A stretch of 64,000 nucleotides of DNA from Paraglaciecola mesophila (GTDB lineage Bacteria > Pseudomonadota > Gammaproteobacteria > Enterobacterales > Alteromonadaceae). The position numbers were made by a program, and so were the translations under genes. The DNA is taken from the NCBI RefSeq assembly GCF_009906955.1, contig NZ_CP047656.1:4711001-4775000 (forward strand). Reading direction: 5' to 3'. This document shows, one piece after another, positions 52,101-61,205 of the stretch. Positions within the stretch are counted from its first letter, which is position 1. Each line of letters starts with the position of its first letter. The notes beneath the pieces are model-generated. The model searched no databases, was not told the origin of the DNA, and saw only the letters and a program-made list of their open reading frames with translations.

Positions 52101-52190
52101 CTCGGTCACTCCATTTAATTGATTGATATTGTTTGATAACTTTTCAATCATGGCAGGTTTTAATGCCTTTGGAGTGACCATCTCAAGCAT

Positions 52191-52503
52191 CCATACAAGC
52201 GATTGAGTGTTATGAGCACAATCAGCTTAAGTAATTACGTCATTTTATATGGACGCCCATTTTAAAATAATTCTAAAACGGTTTTTAATCTTGCTAGGTT
52301 ATTAGCTCTAGCGAAGCCATGTTGTGGTCTGTAGCCATCAACAAATATGAAACTTGTTATTCAATATGAAAGATAGGCTTTCGACCTACAAATTTAATAA
52401 ACGTCGTTGAGAATTTGAGAACTGCTTTGTCGAAAAGTTTTACCGATCCTGTTCGATTGGGCGCTTTTGAAAATGTCGTTTGTCGGTAGAGACCGAAATA
52501 GCA
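52191..52503. other. Gap including left end of RAYT copy 2
   Basis: 313 bp between the IS110 remnant and the second RAYT transposase. The element's left end (GACGCCCAT at 52252-52260) lies here; about 240 bp of non-coding sequence inside the element shows no similarity to the corresponding part of copy 1. Confidence 0.4.
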
Positions 52504-53565
52504 TTACACTTTTTTTAGCAATTGCCTTGCATTACCCATCCCGCGAATTCGTTGATGGTGGGTATGGCGCTTAAAGGTGTTCATCATTTGCTCGCCCCCA
52601 GCGGCGTAGCAGAAGTGTTTTTCAAACTCAGTGGTTAAGGCTAACCACTGAGCGCTATCTAGTCCCAATCTTTGTAGAATAGGGCTTTGAGTGTTATCTA
52701 TATAACCTGCCTTATCATCACGAATGCATCGACCTGTGGTATCAATAAGCTCACAATAGTCTTTGAGTGAATACGCAATACCTTTTAGCATGTTTTCTTT
52801 CAGGTTTCCCGCAAAGTGCATTAGCGTACTCGGTTGAGCTTGATGATATTTAGCAGCGTGAATACGTTTTTTAATACTGGTGTGTGTTGCTGTTTCAGGT
52901 GTTTTGGCTATTTTCGCTCTAATGGGGTTTAAATCCACATAGGCCATACACGCTAGCACGGCGCTTTCATCTAGTAGCGCTTGAGATTTAAATCGTCCTT
53001 CCCAAAAACGGCCCGTACAGTCATCTTCTTTATTCGCTTCACGGGCAATATATTCATTTAAGTCACGCATAAACCAACTGATGTCGTACAAACGTTTTCT
53101 GTAGATTTCAACAGTGTCATCAAGGGTGATGAGCTCCCCCTGAGTTAAGGTATCACCGTTTATAAATTTTTGAGTGAGTAACGTGCCTTTATGAAGCGTG
53201 TGATAACGCTTTAGTACCGATTCGGTATCCCAGTTATCAGCCAGGGGTTTATCCACACAAAGCACCACATGAGAATGATTACTCATCACTGCATAAGCAC
53301 AAATATCGATTGCAAACACGGTGGATAAAAACAGTAAACGCTCTTCCACCCAGCCACGCCGGTGCTCGTAGCTCTGCCCAGTAAGTTGGTTTGTGCCACA
53401 CAAATAAGACTGGCGAACACATCGGGACACACAGTGATAATAAGGCGTATCGATTAAACTGATTTGGCTTTTTCGTGACTGGGGCATAACAGTCGACTCA
53501 ATAAATTGGAACACACAAAAAGTGTAGTTGAGGGATGAAAATTAACCACTTTTAACATGGGTGTC
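52252..53565 (-). mobile_element. RAYT/IS200-like element, copy 2
   Basis: Bounded by GACGCCCAT at 52252-52260 and ATGGGTGTC at 53557-53565, an inverted repeat with one mismatch. The right side carries the GTGTAGTT...GAAAATT..CCA segment also found in copy 1 between the transposase start and the terminal repeat. The transposase inside looks intact. Confidence 0.6.
52504..53487 (-). CDS. REP-associated tyrosine transposase, second copy
   Basis: About 327 residues from MPQSRKSQ (53487), colinear with the copy at 11833-12816 and differing at scattered positions (for example NNHTHVVL there, SNHSHVVL here; CSGTGR-type loops conserved). The HUH histidines and the Y1 core are kept. Divergence of roughly 15% by eye means the two are not a very recent duplication. 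Confidence 0.88.
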   Translation of the reverse strand: MPQSRKSQISLIDTPYYHCVSRCVRQSYLCGTNQLTGQSYEHRRGWVEERLLFLSTVFAIDICAYAVMSNHSHVVLCVDKPLADNWDTESVLKRYHTLHKGTLLTQKFINGDTLTQGELITLDDTVEIYRKRLYDISWFMRDLNEYIAREANKEDDCTGRFWEGRFKSQALLDESAVLACMAYVDLNPIRAKIAKTPETATHTSIKKRIHAAKYHQAQPSTLMHFAGNLKENMLKGIAYSLKDYCELIDTTGRCIRDDKAGYIDNTQSPILQRLGLDSAQWLALTTEFEKHFCYAAGGEQMMNTFKRHTHHQRIRGMGNARQLLKKV

Positions 53566-53670
53566 ATGGTAATTAGTAATTTGAACCACATAACGCAAAA
53601 ATTGTTCAACTTGCTCTGCTGTTTCTGCAAAGCGTTAGATACCAATACGCGCCTTGAGGCAAGACAAAGT

Positions 53671-54129
53671 ATGATAACAAAGCTTGAAAATTCTAATGAA
53701 GTTGTTGCTAATAAAATTCATACTATTTTTCAAAATTCTTATAAAGTTGAAGCTGAGCTTATTGGTGTCGTGGATTTTCCACCTCTATTACGAACAGTTA
53801 TAGATATAACCCGCTCTAGAACTGACTTTTATGGCTTTAGTGATAAGAATTGTCTCGCAGCAATAATTGAAATAGAAATAAAAATAAACGAAAAGAATTT
53901 AGATATTCATAGTTTAGCTGTCGATCCCAATTTTTTTAGGCTAGGTATAGAAGGTAAATTAATTGCTCGTGCGCTAAAGTCATTTGATATTAATGCTGCT
54001 ACAGTGGAAACCGCTGTTCTAAATAAGCCAGCAATTAGTGTATACAAAAAACATGGCTTTATTGAATGTAAAAGATGGACTCCATCACATGGCATTGAAA
54101 AGTTAGCAATGTCGGTTAAGGTAAGCTAG
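53671..54129 (+). CDS. GNAT-family N-acetyltransferase
   Basis: 152 residues from ATG 53671 (MITKLENSNEVVANKIHTIF), chosen because the N-terminal extension from an earlier start is not family-like. GNAT features are the IHSLAVDPNFFRLGIEGKLI acetyl-CoA loop (QxxGxG/A is replaced by FRLGIEG) and the C-terminal NKPAISVYKKHGFIECKRW. The substrate is unknown. AT-rich compared with the catabolic genes around it, suggesting acquisition with the adjacent elements. Confidence 0.8.
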   Translation: MITKLENSNEVVANKIHTIFQNSYKVEAELIGVVDFPPLLRTVIDITRSRTDFYGFSDKNCLAAIIEIEIKINEKNLDIHSLAVDPNFFRLGIEGKLIARALKSFDINAATVETAVLNKPAISVYKKHGFIECKRWTPSHGIEKLAMSVKVS

Positions 54130-54671
54130 CGAACTAGGCATGAATGTGCGTTTGACGACTATGGTTCTCGCATACTCCAATATTCCCAATGACTGCTTTT
54201 GACCCTACGCACTAACTCTAGGCTCGTCGAAACTGATCCCATCCTACTGCGTGATCCACTCTAAGCCACAACAGCATATCGCAGGCTAAATAATGGAACA
54301 TATCAAGATTGAGTTATTGATATGGCCTGATGGCATCTATGCATTTTCGATGTTGTGAAACGCCATAAAGACTATTTTCCTCCTGCGCTTTTGAAAGCTT
54401 ATCTTGATGCATTTTGACCTCTATTTGGCCGTGTAGCCTTGCCGATTTGCTGGCTTTTAAAAGCCTAACGCCGCATTTATTGTCTTTGTGATTTCTCCGA
54501 AAGCCCTGTTATTCGCTGTTTATAAGCCGGTGACATAGACAAATTGATATTCATCATTCTGGATTAATTAGCCCTAGCGTAGAGTTTTATTCAGGGTTGG
54601 GTGGTAAGCAAATCACGCGTCATTACCAATTATCCCGACTAAGAATAATTATATATTACAAGGGTCAATTT
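54130..54671. other. Gene-free stretch with possible remnants
   Basis: 542 bp with no intact gene. Short frames such as KRHKDYFPPALLKAYLDAF (ending about 54418) could be decayed coding sequence. No clear operator seen. An AGGG ribosome site lies at the right end before ATG 54672. Confidence 0.35.
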
Positions 54672-55361
54672 ATGTCTTTTCTGGAAATGTATCAGTTACC
54701 CATTTTGCGTTGGTTACATATCGTAGCTATGGTCTACTGGCTGGGCGGCGAGTGGGGGGTATTCCAAACCTCGTTTAACGTGATTAACCGTAAATTGTCG
54801 ATGGATGAGCGTCGTCGTCATATGGAAACAGCGTATCGTATCGATATTCTGGCGCGAACTGGGATCATCATGTTGCTGCCACTAGGTTTACACATGGGAC
54901 ACATTTGGGGAGTGCAGCCATTAGGGGGTAACTGGTTAACCGGTATGTGGATCTTATTTGCTCTATGGTTAGGTTTATGTTGGTCCGCTTACATCTTCCG
55001 CGAAACCGATACGGGTATTCGTTTGACCAAAATTGACGAGGGCATTCGCTTTGTCGTGATCCCTGCGTTAATGATCACCAGCCTTTGGTCATTGTTTGGT
55101 GATGGCCCCTTAATGGCTGAAACCGGGCAGAAATGGTTCTCTATCAAAATGTTTTTATATGCCTGTACTTTGGTGATTGGTCTTAAATTACGCTTTATCA
55201 TGCGAGAATGGACCGAGTTGTTCCGTCAACTTGCAATGGGCGATAATGCTGAGGTTGAAGCCACTCTAGACCGTTCCATTCGATTTGGTAGAAAACTAGC
55301 ATACCTTTACTGGATACTCATTTTAACGGTCGCGTTTTTTGGTGCGGTTAAACCTATGTAA
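54672..55361 (+). CDS. CopD-like integral membrane protein
   Basis: 229 residues from ATG 54672 (MSFLEMYQLPILRWLHIVAM), behind AGGG with correct spacing. About six helices. LRWLHIVAMVYWLGGEWGVF resembles CopD/DUF2269-type proteins, with a histidine in helix 1, and LGLHMGHIWG contains a further His pair. Such proteins may bind haem or copper, but the role here is unknown. It ends at a strong bidirectional terminator. Confidence 0.65.
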   Translation: MSFLEMYQLPILRWLHIVAMVYWLGGEWGVFQTSFNVINRKLSMDERRRHMETAYRIDILARTGIIMLLPLGLHMGHIWGVQPLGGNWLTGMWILFALWLGLCWSAYIFRETDTGIRLTKIDEGIRFVVIPALMITSLWSLFGDGPLMAETGQKWFSIKMFLYACTLVIGLKLRFIMREWTELFRQLAMGDNAEVEATLDRSIRFGRKLAYLYWILILTVAFFGAVKPM

Positions 55362-55384
55362 TATGCAATCATGGTTAAACAGTG

Positions 55385-55422
55385 ATACAAAAACCGCCAC
55401 TTATTAGTGGCGGTTTTTGTAT
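55385..55422. terminator. Bidirectional Rho-independent terminator
   Basis: A perfect 17-bp stem (ATACAAAAACCGCCACT / AGTGGCGGTTTTTGTAT) with a TATT loop between convergent genes; A-run on one side and T-run on the other allow termination in both directions. Confidence 0.92.
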
Positions 55423-55469
55423 CTGCATTCGTTAGGTTTTCAGCTGTAGCTTTTGAGTCAATAACTCTT

Positions 55470-56246
55470 CTACTCGTTAGACGGTTCAGGTGTGAGGTCC
55501 ATCCGGTATTGAAAACGGTCAGGGTGGTATAAAGCAGACAGGTAGTCTACTAGGTTTTCATTTTCATCATATGAGCGACGAGTCAAACTTAACAAGGGAA
55601 AGCCCACTTCCACGCCGAGTTCTTTAGCAACTTGCGCCGTTGCCGCAGAGGCACTTAAAATTTGCTTTACATGCTTGATTTCTATTCCATTTTTACGAAA
55701 TATTTCAAGCCGAGTAGTTGTTTCTAAGCTGGCTTTTTCATTGAACTTATTTAGCCCTTTACTCCAACTCACATAATAGCCGAACGCTTCATGTAAGCGG
55801 CTTCTCACGCGGGTCATTTTCAATAAGGTTTCGCCTTCAACTAGCGCAAACTCTTCTGCTATTTCTGCCGGTGGGCGGGCAGTCGTTAGTTCGACTACTC
55901 TTGCCTCTGAGTGCTGGCCCATAAATTCTAACTCTTGCAGCATTCCGACTAAGGGTGCTTTGACTGGTTTGGGCTGATATTTATGAGTGACATGCGTGCC
56001 TTTAGCGCGGCGTCTTGCTACTAGGCCTTCGGCGGCAAGTTCGTCTAGCGCGCGTTTAGCGGTGATCCTTGAAATGCTGAATGCTTGAGACAGGCCTAGT
56101 TCAGTTGGTAGCTGCGATCCATCTTCTAAACTACCGTTTAGTATATTCTGTTTAAGCAGGCTGTATAGCTGATAATAAAGGGGCGTAGGGGACTCTTCAT
56201 TTAACTTGGTCTGGTTGAGCGAAGCAAATTGAGCATCAAATGACAT
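55470..56246 (-). CDS. GntR/HutC-family regulator with UTRA domain
   Basis: 258 residues. DNA-binding domain with LPTELGLSQAFSISRITAKR ALDELAAEGLVARRRAKGTH V, followed by a UTRA effector domain (LLKMTRVRSRLHEAFGYYVS, FPLLSLTRRSYDENENLVDY). Divergent from the FAD oxidase operon with a 223-bp gap, so it probably regulates that operon. Distinct from the GntR at 43632-44387. Confidence 0.92.
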   Translation of the reverse strand: MSFDAQFASLNQTKLNEESPTPLYYQLYSLLKQNILNGSLEDGSQLPTELGLSQAFSISRITAKRALDELAAEGLVARRRAKGTHVTHKYQPKPVKAPLVGMLQELEFMGQHSEARVVELTTARPPAEIAEEFALVEGETLLKMTRVRSRLHEAFGYYVSWSKGLNKFNEKASLETTTRLEIFRKNGIEIKHVKQILSASAATAQVAKELGVEVGFPLLSLTRRSYDENENLVDYLSALYHPDRFQYRMDLTPEPSNE

Positions 56247-56469
56247 GGGCTATCCATCTCCAATTTTGGGTGGTTCAAGAAAATGATATATCAATATAAC
56301 AAGATAACATAAATAGTGACGCAAGTCTTTTGTCAGAGGTGAGCACAAAGATCTGTTGTCACAAATATATTTATCCTGTAATGTCCTAATGATAGAACAA
56401 TAGGTTTTAGTTTGCTGAAGCAACTAATAGAGCTTAAAAGCACATCAATAAAATTGTCAGGAGAACGCT
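56247..56469. promoter_or_regulatory. Divergent control region with repeated AACAA motifs
   Basis: Contains ATATAACAAGATAACAT at about 56294-56310 and GATAGAACAATAGGTTTTAG at 56391-56410. The latter shares AACAATAGG with the region upstream of the CaiB/BaiF gene (63891-63899). These may be sites for the adjacent GntR regulator; weak evidence. Confidence 0.35.
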
Positions 56470-58056
56470 TTGAATACCGATACTCTACCTAAGCAAGATA
56501 TGTTGACTGCCATGATTTCAATCTTAGGCAAAGACAATGTGTTAACCGATGATTACTCCACCAGTTTGTACGCCCAAGACGTATTTACCAAAGATATTCC
56601 AGCCGCCGTGGTTGTCAGTCCAGGTGACAAACACGAGTTATCCCATGTGCTTAAAATAGCGACAGAATTCAAGATGAATGTGGTCCCTCGAGGGGGCGGT
56701 ATGTCATATACCAAGGGCTATGTGCCAGTGAAAAGCCAAAGCGTTATGATTGATCTTGGGCGCATGGATCGTGTTTTAGAAATAAACACTCAAGATATGT
56801 ACGTCACCGTAGAAAGCGGATGCACTTGGAAAAAGCTCCACGAAGCACTTAAAGGCAAAGGCGTAAGAACACCATACTGGGGGACGTTATCAGGCAGTAA
56901 AGCCACTGTAGGTGGCGGTTTATCACAGAATTCTATTTTTTGGGGGTCAGGTCAATTCGGCACCGCGGTGGATTCTGTCATCGGTTTAGAGGTGGCGTTA
57001 GCTGATGGAACATTAGTGACTACAGGCTCAGGGGCACAAATTAATGGTAGCCCTTTTTTCCGTCATTATGGCCCTGACTTAACCGGTATTTTTACCTGTG
57101 ACAATGGCGCGCTGGGCTTTAAAGCGACTGCCACATTCCGTTTGATACCTGAATTACCCGCAAAAGGGTTTTTAGCTTTTGACTTCAAACAAGGCGATGA
57201 TTGCATTGCGGCCATGAGCGAGATTTCGCGCCAAGGACTGGCCATGGAGTGCTTTGGTTTTGATCCCTTTTTACAAGCCCTTCGCTTAAAACGTGAAAGC
57301 TTAGCCAAAGATGTAAAAGCATTGGCAGGCGTGATGAAGTCATCCGGCTCGTTTCTAGGTGCACTGAAAGATGGGGCTAAGTTGGCGATGGCAGGGCGAG
57401 GCTACATGAAAGATGTGGGTTATTCGGTACAAATTATTGTTGAAGACCGCATTGATGCCGCCGTTGAAGCACGTATGAATGACATTCGTGCTATCGCCAA
57501 GCAATTTAACGGCAATGAAATTGAAAATAGCATTCCTAAAATTACCCGTTCTAATCCATTTGGGCCAGTCAACAATATGCTTGGGCCTCAAGGTGAACGC
57601 TGGGTGCCTGTACATGGTTTGTTTCCACACTCTAAAATTAAGCAGGCTCATGACGGGGTTGAAGCTATTTTTGCACAACATGCCGCTGACATCGAAAAGT
57701 TTGATATTGGTGTGGGTTACTTGTTTGCTGTGGTGGCCAACAACTGTTTTGTACTGGAGCCCGTATTCTTTTGGCCTGATGCCTACACAGAAATTCACGA
57801 GAAAAGTGTAGAGCCTGACTACCTAGCAAAAGTGGGTAAACATGAGGAAAACCTGCCAGCCAGAGCCAAGGTACACCAAATTCGTACCGAGTTAAGCACA
57901 TTCTTTAAAGATCTAGGGGGCGTGCATTTGCAAATAGGCAAAACGTATCAGTTTAAAGAGGGGATTGAGCCTGACACCTACAAGATGATCCAAGGTATAA
58001 AATCAATCGTTGACCCTGACGGGCGAGTTAATCCTGAAACACTGGGATTAGGGTGA
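56470..58056 (+). CDS. FAD-binding oxidase (VAO/PCMH, GlcD-like)
   Basis: 528 residues. TTG start at 56470 with AGGAGA six bases upstream. FAD-binding PCMH domain: NVVPRGGGMSYTKGY, GTLSGSKATVGGGLSQNS and FGTAVDSVIGLEVALADGTL. C-terminal FAD-oxidase domain ends VDPDGRVNPETLGLG, the usual closing motif of lactate/glycolate oxidase and vanillyl-alcohol-oxidase-like enzymes. It probably oxidises a hydroxy-acid or alcohol. First gene of a four-gene operon. Confidence 0.88.
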   Translation: MNTDTLPKQDMLTAMISILGKDNVLTDDYSTSLYAQDVFTKDIPAAVVVSPGDKHELSHVLKIATEFKMNVVPRGGGMSYTKGYVPVKSQSVMIDLGRMDRVLEINTQDMYVTVESGCTWKKLHEALKGKGVRTPYWGTLSGSKATVGGGLSQNSIFWGSGQFGTAVDSVIGLEVALADGTLVTTGSGAQINGSPFFRHYGPDLTGIFTCDNGALGFKATATFRLIPELPAKGFLAFDFKQGDDCIAAMSEISRQGLAMECFGFDPFLQALRLKRESLAKDVKALAGVMKSSGSFLGALKDGAKLAMAGRGYMKDVGYSVQIIVEDRIDAAVEARMNDIRAIAKQFNGNEIENSIPKITRSNPFGPVNNMLGPQGERWVPVHGLFPHSKIKQAHDGVEAIFAQHAADIEKFDIGVGYLFAVVANNCFVLEPVFFWPDAYTEIHEKSVEPDYLAKVGKHEENLPARAKVHQIRTELSTFFKDLGGVHLQIGKTYQFKEGIEPDTYKMIQGIKSIVDPDGRVNPETLGLG

Positions 58057-58060
58057 GTTT

Positions 58061-58984
58061 ATGCAGGGTTATCCAGTACTAAAGCACTACGTTACGCTAG
58101 GGGGCGATGCTCCTTGGCAATTGCATTATCGTAGCCAAGGCGCAGATCATTTACCCGTTGTAGTGTTGTTGCATGCATCGCCTATGTCATCTGCCATTAT
58201 GCTACCGATCATGAGCGCCTTATCTGACTCTTTTAAGGTCATCGCCTTAGACACTCCGGGATATGGGCAGTCTGACCCTTTACCACAGTTTAAAGGGGCT
58301 CAGTTGCCAACAGATAGAGACGAAAAGCCTGATTCAAGCCTTACTCCTTACGTCCAGGCTTTGAATGAATTTATCAATGCATTAGGGCTAAAGCAGCCAT
58401 TGTTATATGGCTCTGCCACCGGCGCTCAGATAGCCATTGAGTACGCCAAGGCGCATCCAAGTTCAATTAAAGGCATGGTCCTTGAAAATGCGGCTTGGTT
58501 CAAAGATGATGAGCGAGAAGCTATATTGGCTGAATACTTTCCTGATATTAGCCCACAAAAAGACGGCTCTCATTTGGCATTGGTTTGGAAAATGTCGAGT
58601 CAACTGTTTCATTACTTCCCTTGGTTTGATACGTCTGAAAGCGCTCGAGTAGGCAGTGCTGATATGCCAGCTCAAGTCATTCAAGACACGCTTATGGGGT
58701 ATTTAACAGCCGGTGAAAACTACCATTTAGCCTATCGTGCTGCGTTCATGAATGAGCGACCCGAGCAACTACAACCAGTTACAGTACCCACCCATATATT
58801 GCGCTGGCCCACTAGTTTACTTAAACAATATGTAGACAGACTGGACGACGCTAATTTGCCGTCAAATATTCAAATGCGTTTCGCACAAGCAGGGATGGAT
58901 GGGCGATTCATCGCGCTAAAACAATCCTTGCTTAGTCTTAGCAATACATTGGATGAGGAACATCATGAACAAAACCTTATTTGA
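58061..58984 (+). CDS. Alpha/beta-hydrolase-fold protein lacking nucleophile serine
   Basis: 307 residues. HASPMSS forms the oxyanion-hole side, DTPGYGQSD the following loop. The nucleophile elbow is LLYGSATGAQIA: the G-x-S-x-G serine position is A119 (flanked by S118 and T120). Some family members also carry non-serine residues there, so this may be a lyase, cofactor-independent oxygenase-like or inactive form. The last residues overlap the leuC-like gene by 20 bp. Confidence 0.8.
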   Translation: MQGYPVLKHYVTLGGDAPWQLHYRSQGADHLPVVVLLHASPMSSAIMLPIMSALSDSFKVIALDTPGYGQSDPLPQFKGAQLPTDRDEKPDSSLTPYVQALNEFINALGLKQPLLYGSATGAQIAIEYAKAHPSSIKGMVLENAAWFKDDEREAILAEYFPDISPQKDGSHLALVWKMSSQLFHYFPWFDTSESARVGSADMPAQVIQDTLMGYLTAGENYHLAYRAAFMNERPEQLQPVTVPTHILRWPTSLLKQYVDRLDDANLPSNIQMRFAQAGMDGRFIALKQSLLSLSNTLDEEHHEQNLI

Positions 58985-60368
58985 AAAAATCTGGCAGCAT
59001 CATCTTGTTCAAGAGCTTGACGACGGCGCAGCCTTAATCTACATCGACCGAGTGTTTTTGCACGAACGCACAGGCTCTATTGCCCTAAAAAGTTTAGAGG
59101 CCGATAACCGAGAGGTGGTTTCACCCGAGCATGTATTTTGCACCATGGATCATATCGTTGATACCCTAGTGGGACGTGACGATAACACTAAAGTGCCCAG
59201 CGGTAAGAATTTCATTCTGGCCACGCGTGAAGCGTGCATTGATGCCAATATTAAGCTGTTTGATGTGAACGACCCGCAGCAAGGGATTGTGCATGTGGTA
59301 TCACCTGAGTTGGGCATAGTGCAACCGGGAGCAACCTTGGTTTGCCCTGACAGCCATACGTGCTCACAAGGAGCATTAGGGGCGTTAGCATGGGGTATTG
59401 GCTCAAGCGAGGCTGAACATGCACTGGCGACCAAAACCCTACGCGTCAGTAAACCTAAAACCATGAAGGTCAATTTTAACGGTCAGCTCGGTTTTGGGGT
59501 CACGGCCAAAGACATGATTTTGCATTTAATAGGCAAGTACAGCGCCGCAGGTGGTGCAGGTTACGTCATCGAGTTTGGTGGGACGGCTGTGGATGCCCTT
59601 GATATTGAGGGCCGTTTAACTTTATGCAATATGGCGGTTGAATTCTCGGCATTTACCGGTTTGGTTGCTCCTGACAACAAAGCAGTAGCCTATCTTGAGG
59701 GGCGAGAATACGCACCAAAAGGGGCGTTATGGGAGCAGGCTGTTATCTTTTGGCAGTCTTTATACAGTGATGAACATGCGCAATTTGATAAAACGATCGA
59801 CGTAGATTGCGCAGATATCAGCCCAACGATTACGTGGGGCAACAGTCCACAGCACGCTTGCGCCGTCGACTCGAGAGTGCCTCATGCACCCATCGATGCC
59901 ACACAGAATCAACTTAAAGCGTTAAATCGTGCTTATGAATATATGGACTTACCCGCAGGTAGCGCACTTAAAGGGTTACCAATAGGAGCGGCGTTTATTG
60001 GTTCATGTACCAACAGTCGAATATCAGATTTACGTTTGGCTGCAAAGGTTCTGAAAGGCCGAAAAGTGGCGGACAACGTTAACGCTATTTGCGTACCAGG
60101 CTCAACCACGGTTAAGCGCCAAGCGGAAGCTGAAGGACTAGACAAAATATTTATTGCGGCTGGCTTTGAATGGCGTGAAGCAGGTTGCTCTATGTGCTTC
60201 TTTGCTGGTGGTGAAAGCTTCGGCTATCGCCAGCGAGTGGTAACCAGTACCAATCGCAATTTTGAAAGCAGGCAAGGCCCTGAAACACGTTCGCACCTTG
60301 CCAGCCCTGCGACGGTTGCTGCCTCTGCTGTTGCTGGTTGTATTGCTGATGTTAGGGAGTATTTATAA
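58965..60368 (+). CDS. LeuC-like aconitase-family dehydratase large subunit
   Basis: 467 residues from ATG 58965 (MNKTLFEKIWQHHLVQELDD), with a GAGGAA site. Fe-S ligands are in FIGSCTNSR and EAGCSMCFFAGG; VCPDSHTCSQGALGALAWGI is the substrate-loop motif. The sequence is that of the large subunit of 3-isopropylmalate dehydratase or a relative (citraconate/dimethylmaleate hydratase). The operon context (FAD oxidase, hydrolase, GntR) argues for a catabolic role rather than leucine synthesis. I give no symbol for that reason. Confidence 0.85.
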   Translation: MNKTLFEKIWQHHLVQELDDGAALIYIDRVFLHERTGSIALKSLEADNREVVSPEHVFCTMDHIVDTLVGRDDNTKVPSGKNFILATREACIDANIKLFDVNDPQQGIVHVVSPELGIVQPGATLVCPDSHTCSQGALGALAWGIGSSEAEHALATKTLRVSKPKTMKVNFNGQLGFGVTAKDMILHLIGKYSAAGGAGYVIEFGGTAVDALDIEGRLTLCNMAVEFSAFTGLVAPDNKAVAYLEGREYAPKGALWEQAVIFWQSLYSDEHAQFDKTIDVDCADISPTITWGNSPQHACAVDSRVPHAPIDATQNQLKALNRAYEYMDLPAGSALKGLPIGAAFIGSCTNSRISDLRLAAKVLKGRKVADNVNAICVPGSTTVKRQAEAEGLDKIFIAAGFEWREAGCSMCFFAGGESFGYRQRVVTSTNRNFESRQGPETRSHLASPATVAASAVAGCIADVREYL

Positions 60369-61033
60369 TGGATAAATTCACAATTCATCAAGGGGTGGCT
60401 GCCCCTATGTTGCAAATTAATATCGATACGGACGCCATCATTCCATCACGGGAGATGAAACTCGTGTCTAAACAAGGTTTGGGTGAGGGCCTATTTGCCG
60501 GCTGGCGCTATACTTTACCCAATGGCCGTGAGCCAAATGAAGATTTTGTGCTTAACCAAGCAGCATATAAAAATACCAGCATTTTATTAGCGGGTGATAA
60601 TTTCGGTTGTGGCTCGTCCAGAGAACACGCAGTGTGGGCATTAAAGGAATATGGGATCAAAGCGATTATCGCCCCGGGATTTGGCTCTATTTTCTATCAT
60701 AACTGCATCAGAAATGGCATTTTACCTGTGGTGCTGGCCAATGATGAAGTATTGGCGCTAGCCAAGCATGTTGAGAAAGCCCCTCAAACAAGCCAGGTTA
60801 ATATTAATTTACTTGAATGCTATGTTAATGCGATTGACTCAGGGAATCACAATACCGAGGGCAAAGTTAGTGATTCAATGAATGAATCGCTGCGTTTTAG
60901 CTTTTCGATTTTACCAGCCCAGCAGGCCATGCTGTTAGAAGGGTTAGATGGTATTGCATTAACCTTGAAATCAAAGTCAAAAATAGAGCGCTTCAAACAG
61001 TCGTATCAGCGTCAGTATCCGTGGCTGGCCTGA
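60368..61033 (+). CDS. LeuD-like dehydratase small subunit
   Basis: 221 residues: NIDTDAIIPSREMKLVSKQG, GDNFGCGSSREHAVWALKEY GIKAIIAPGFGSIF, and HNCIRNGILPVVL are the LeuD swivel-domain signatures. It begins on the last base of the large-subunit stop. Together they should form a heterodimeric hydro-lyase, isomerising or hydrating a C5-C7 dicarboxylate. The C-terminal tail is longer than many LeuD proteins. Confidence 0.88.
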   Translation: MDKFTIHQGVAAPMLQINIDTDAIIPSREMKLVSKQGLGEGLFAGWRYTLPNGREPNEDFVLNQAAYKNTSILLAGDNFGCGSSREHAVWALKEYGIKAIIAPGFGSIFYHNCIRNGILPVVLANDEVLALAKHVEKAPQTSQVNINLLECYVNAIDSGNHNTEGKVSDSMNESLRFSFSILPAQQAMLLEGLDGIALTLKSKSKIERFKQSYQRQYPWLA

Positions 61034-61066
61034 CATAGTATGTCGGTGTAACTTCACTCAGTAGCA

Positions 61067-61104
61067 CACTAACAAACAGAGCTTAATAGCGCTGTTTGTT
61101 AGTG
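61067..61104 (+). terminator. Hairpin after the leuD-like gene
   Basis: A perfect 13-bp stem (CACTAACAAACAG / CTGTTTGTTAGTG) with a 12-base loop, 34 bp after the stop codon. The stem is AT-rich and not followed by a long T-run, so it is a plausible but imperfect terminator. Confidence 0.6.
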
Positions 61105-61205
61105 ATTTAGCGCGCGGTTTGCCTGAGGTTCACCGATAACTGACGATAAACTTTTGCTGGGCTCGAAATACCGACTACATTCACATCAAAGGCAGCTTGA
61201 AACAC

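Noticed and set aside
53585..53640. CATAACG...GCGTTAGAT before the GNAT gene as an attC site
   Set aside because: The outer boxes look right but the inner arms are not complementary and it shares nothing with the attC family of the integron.
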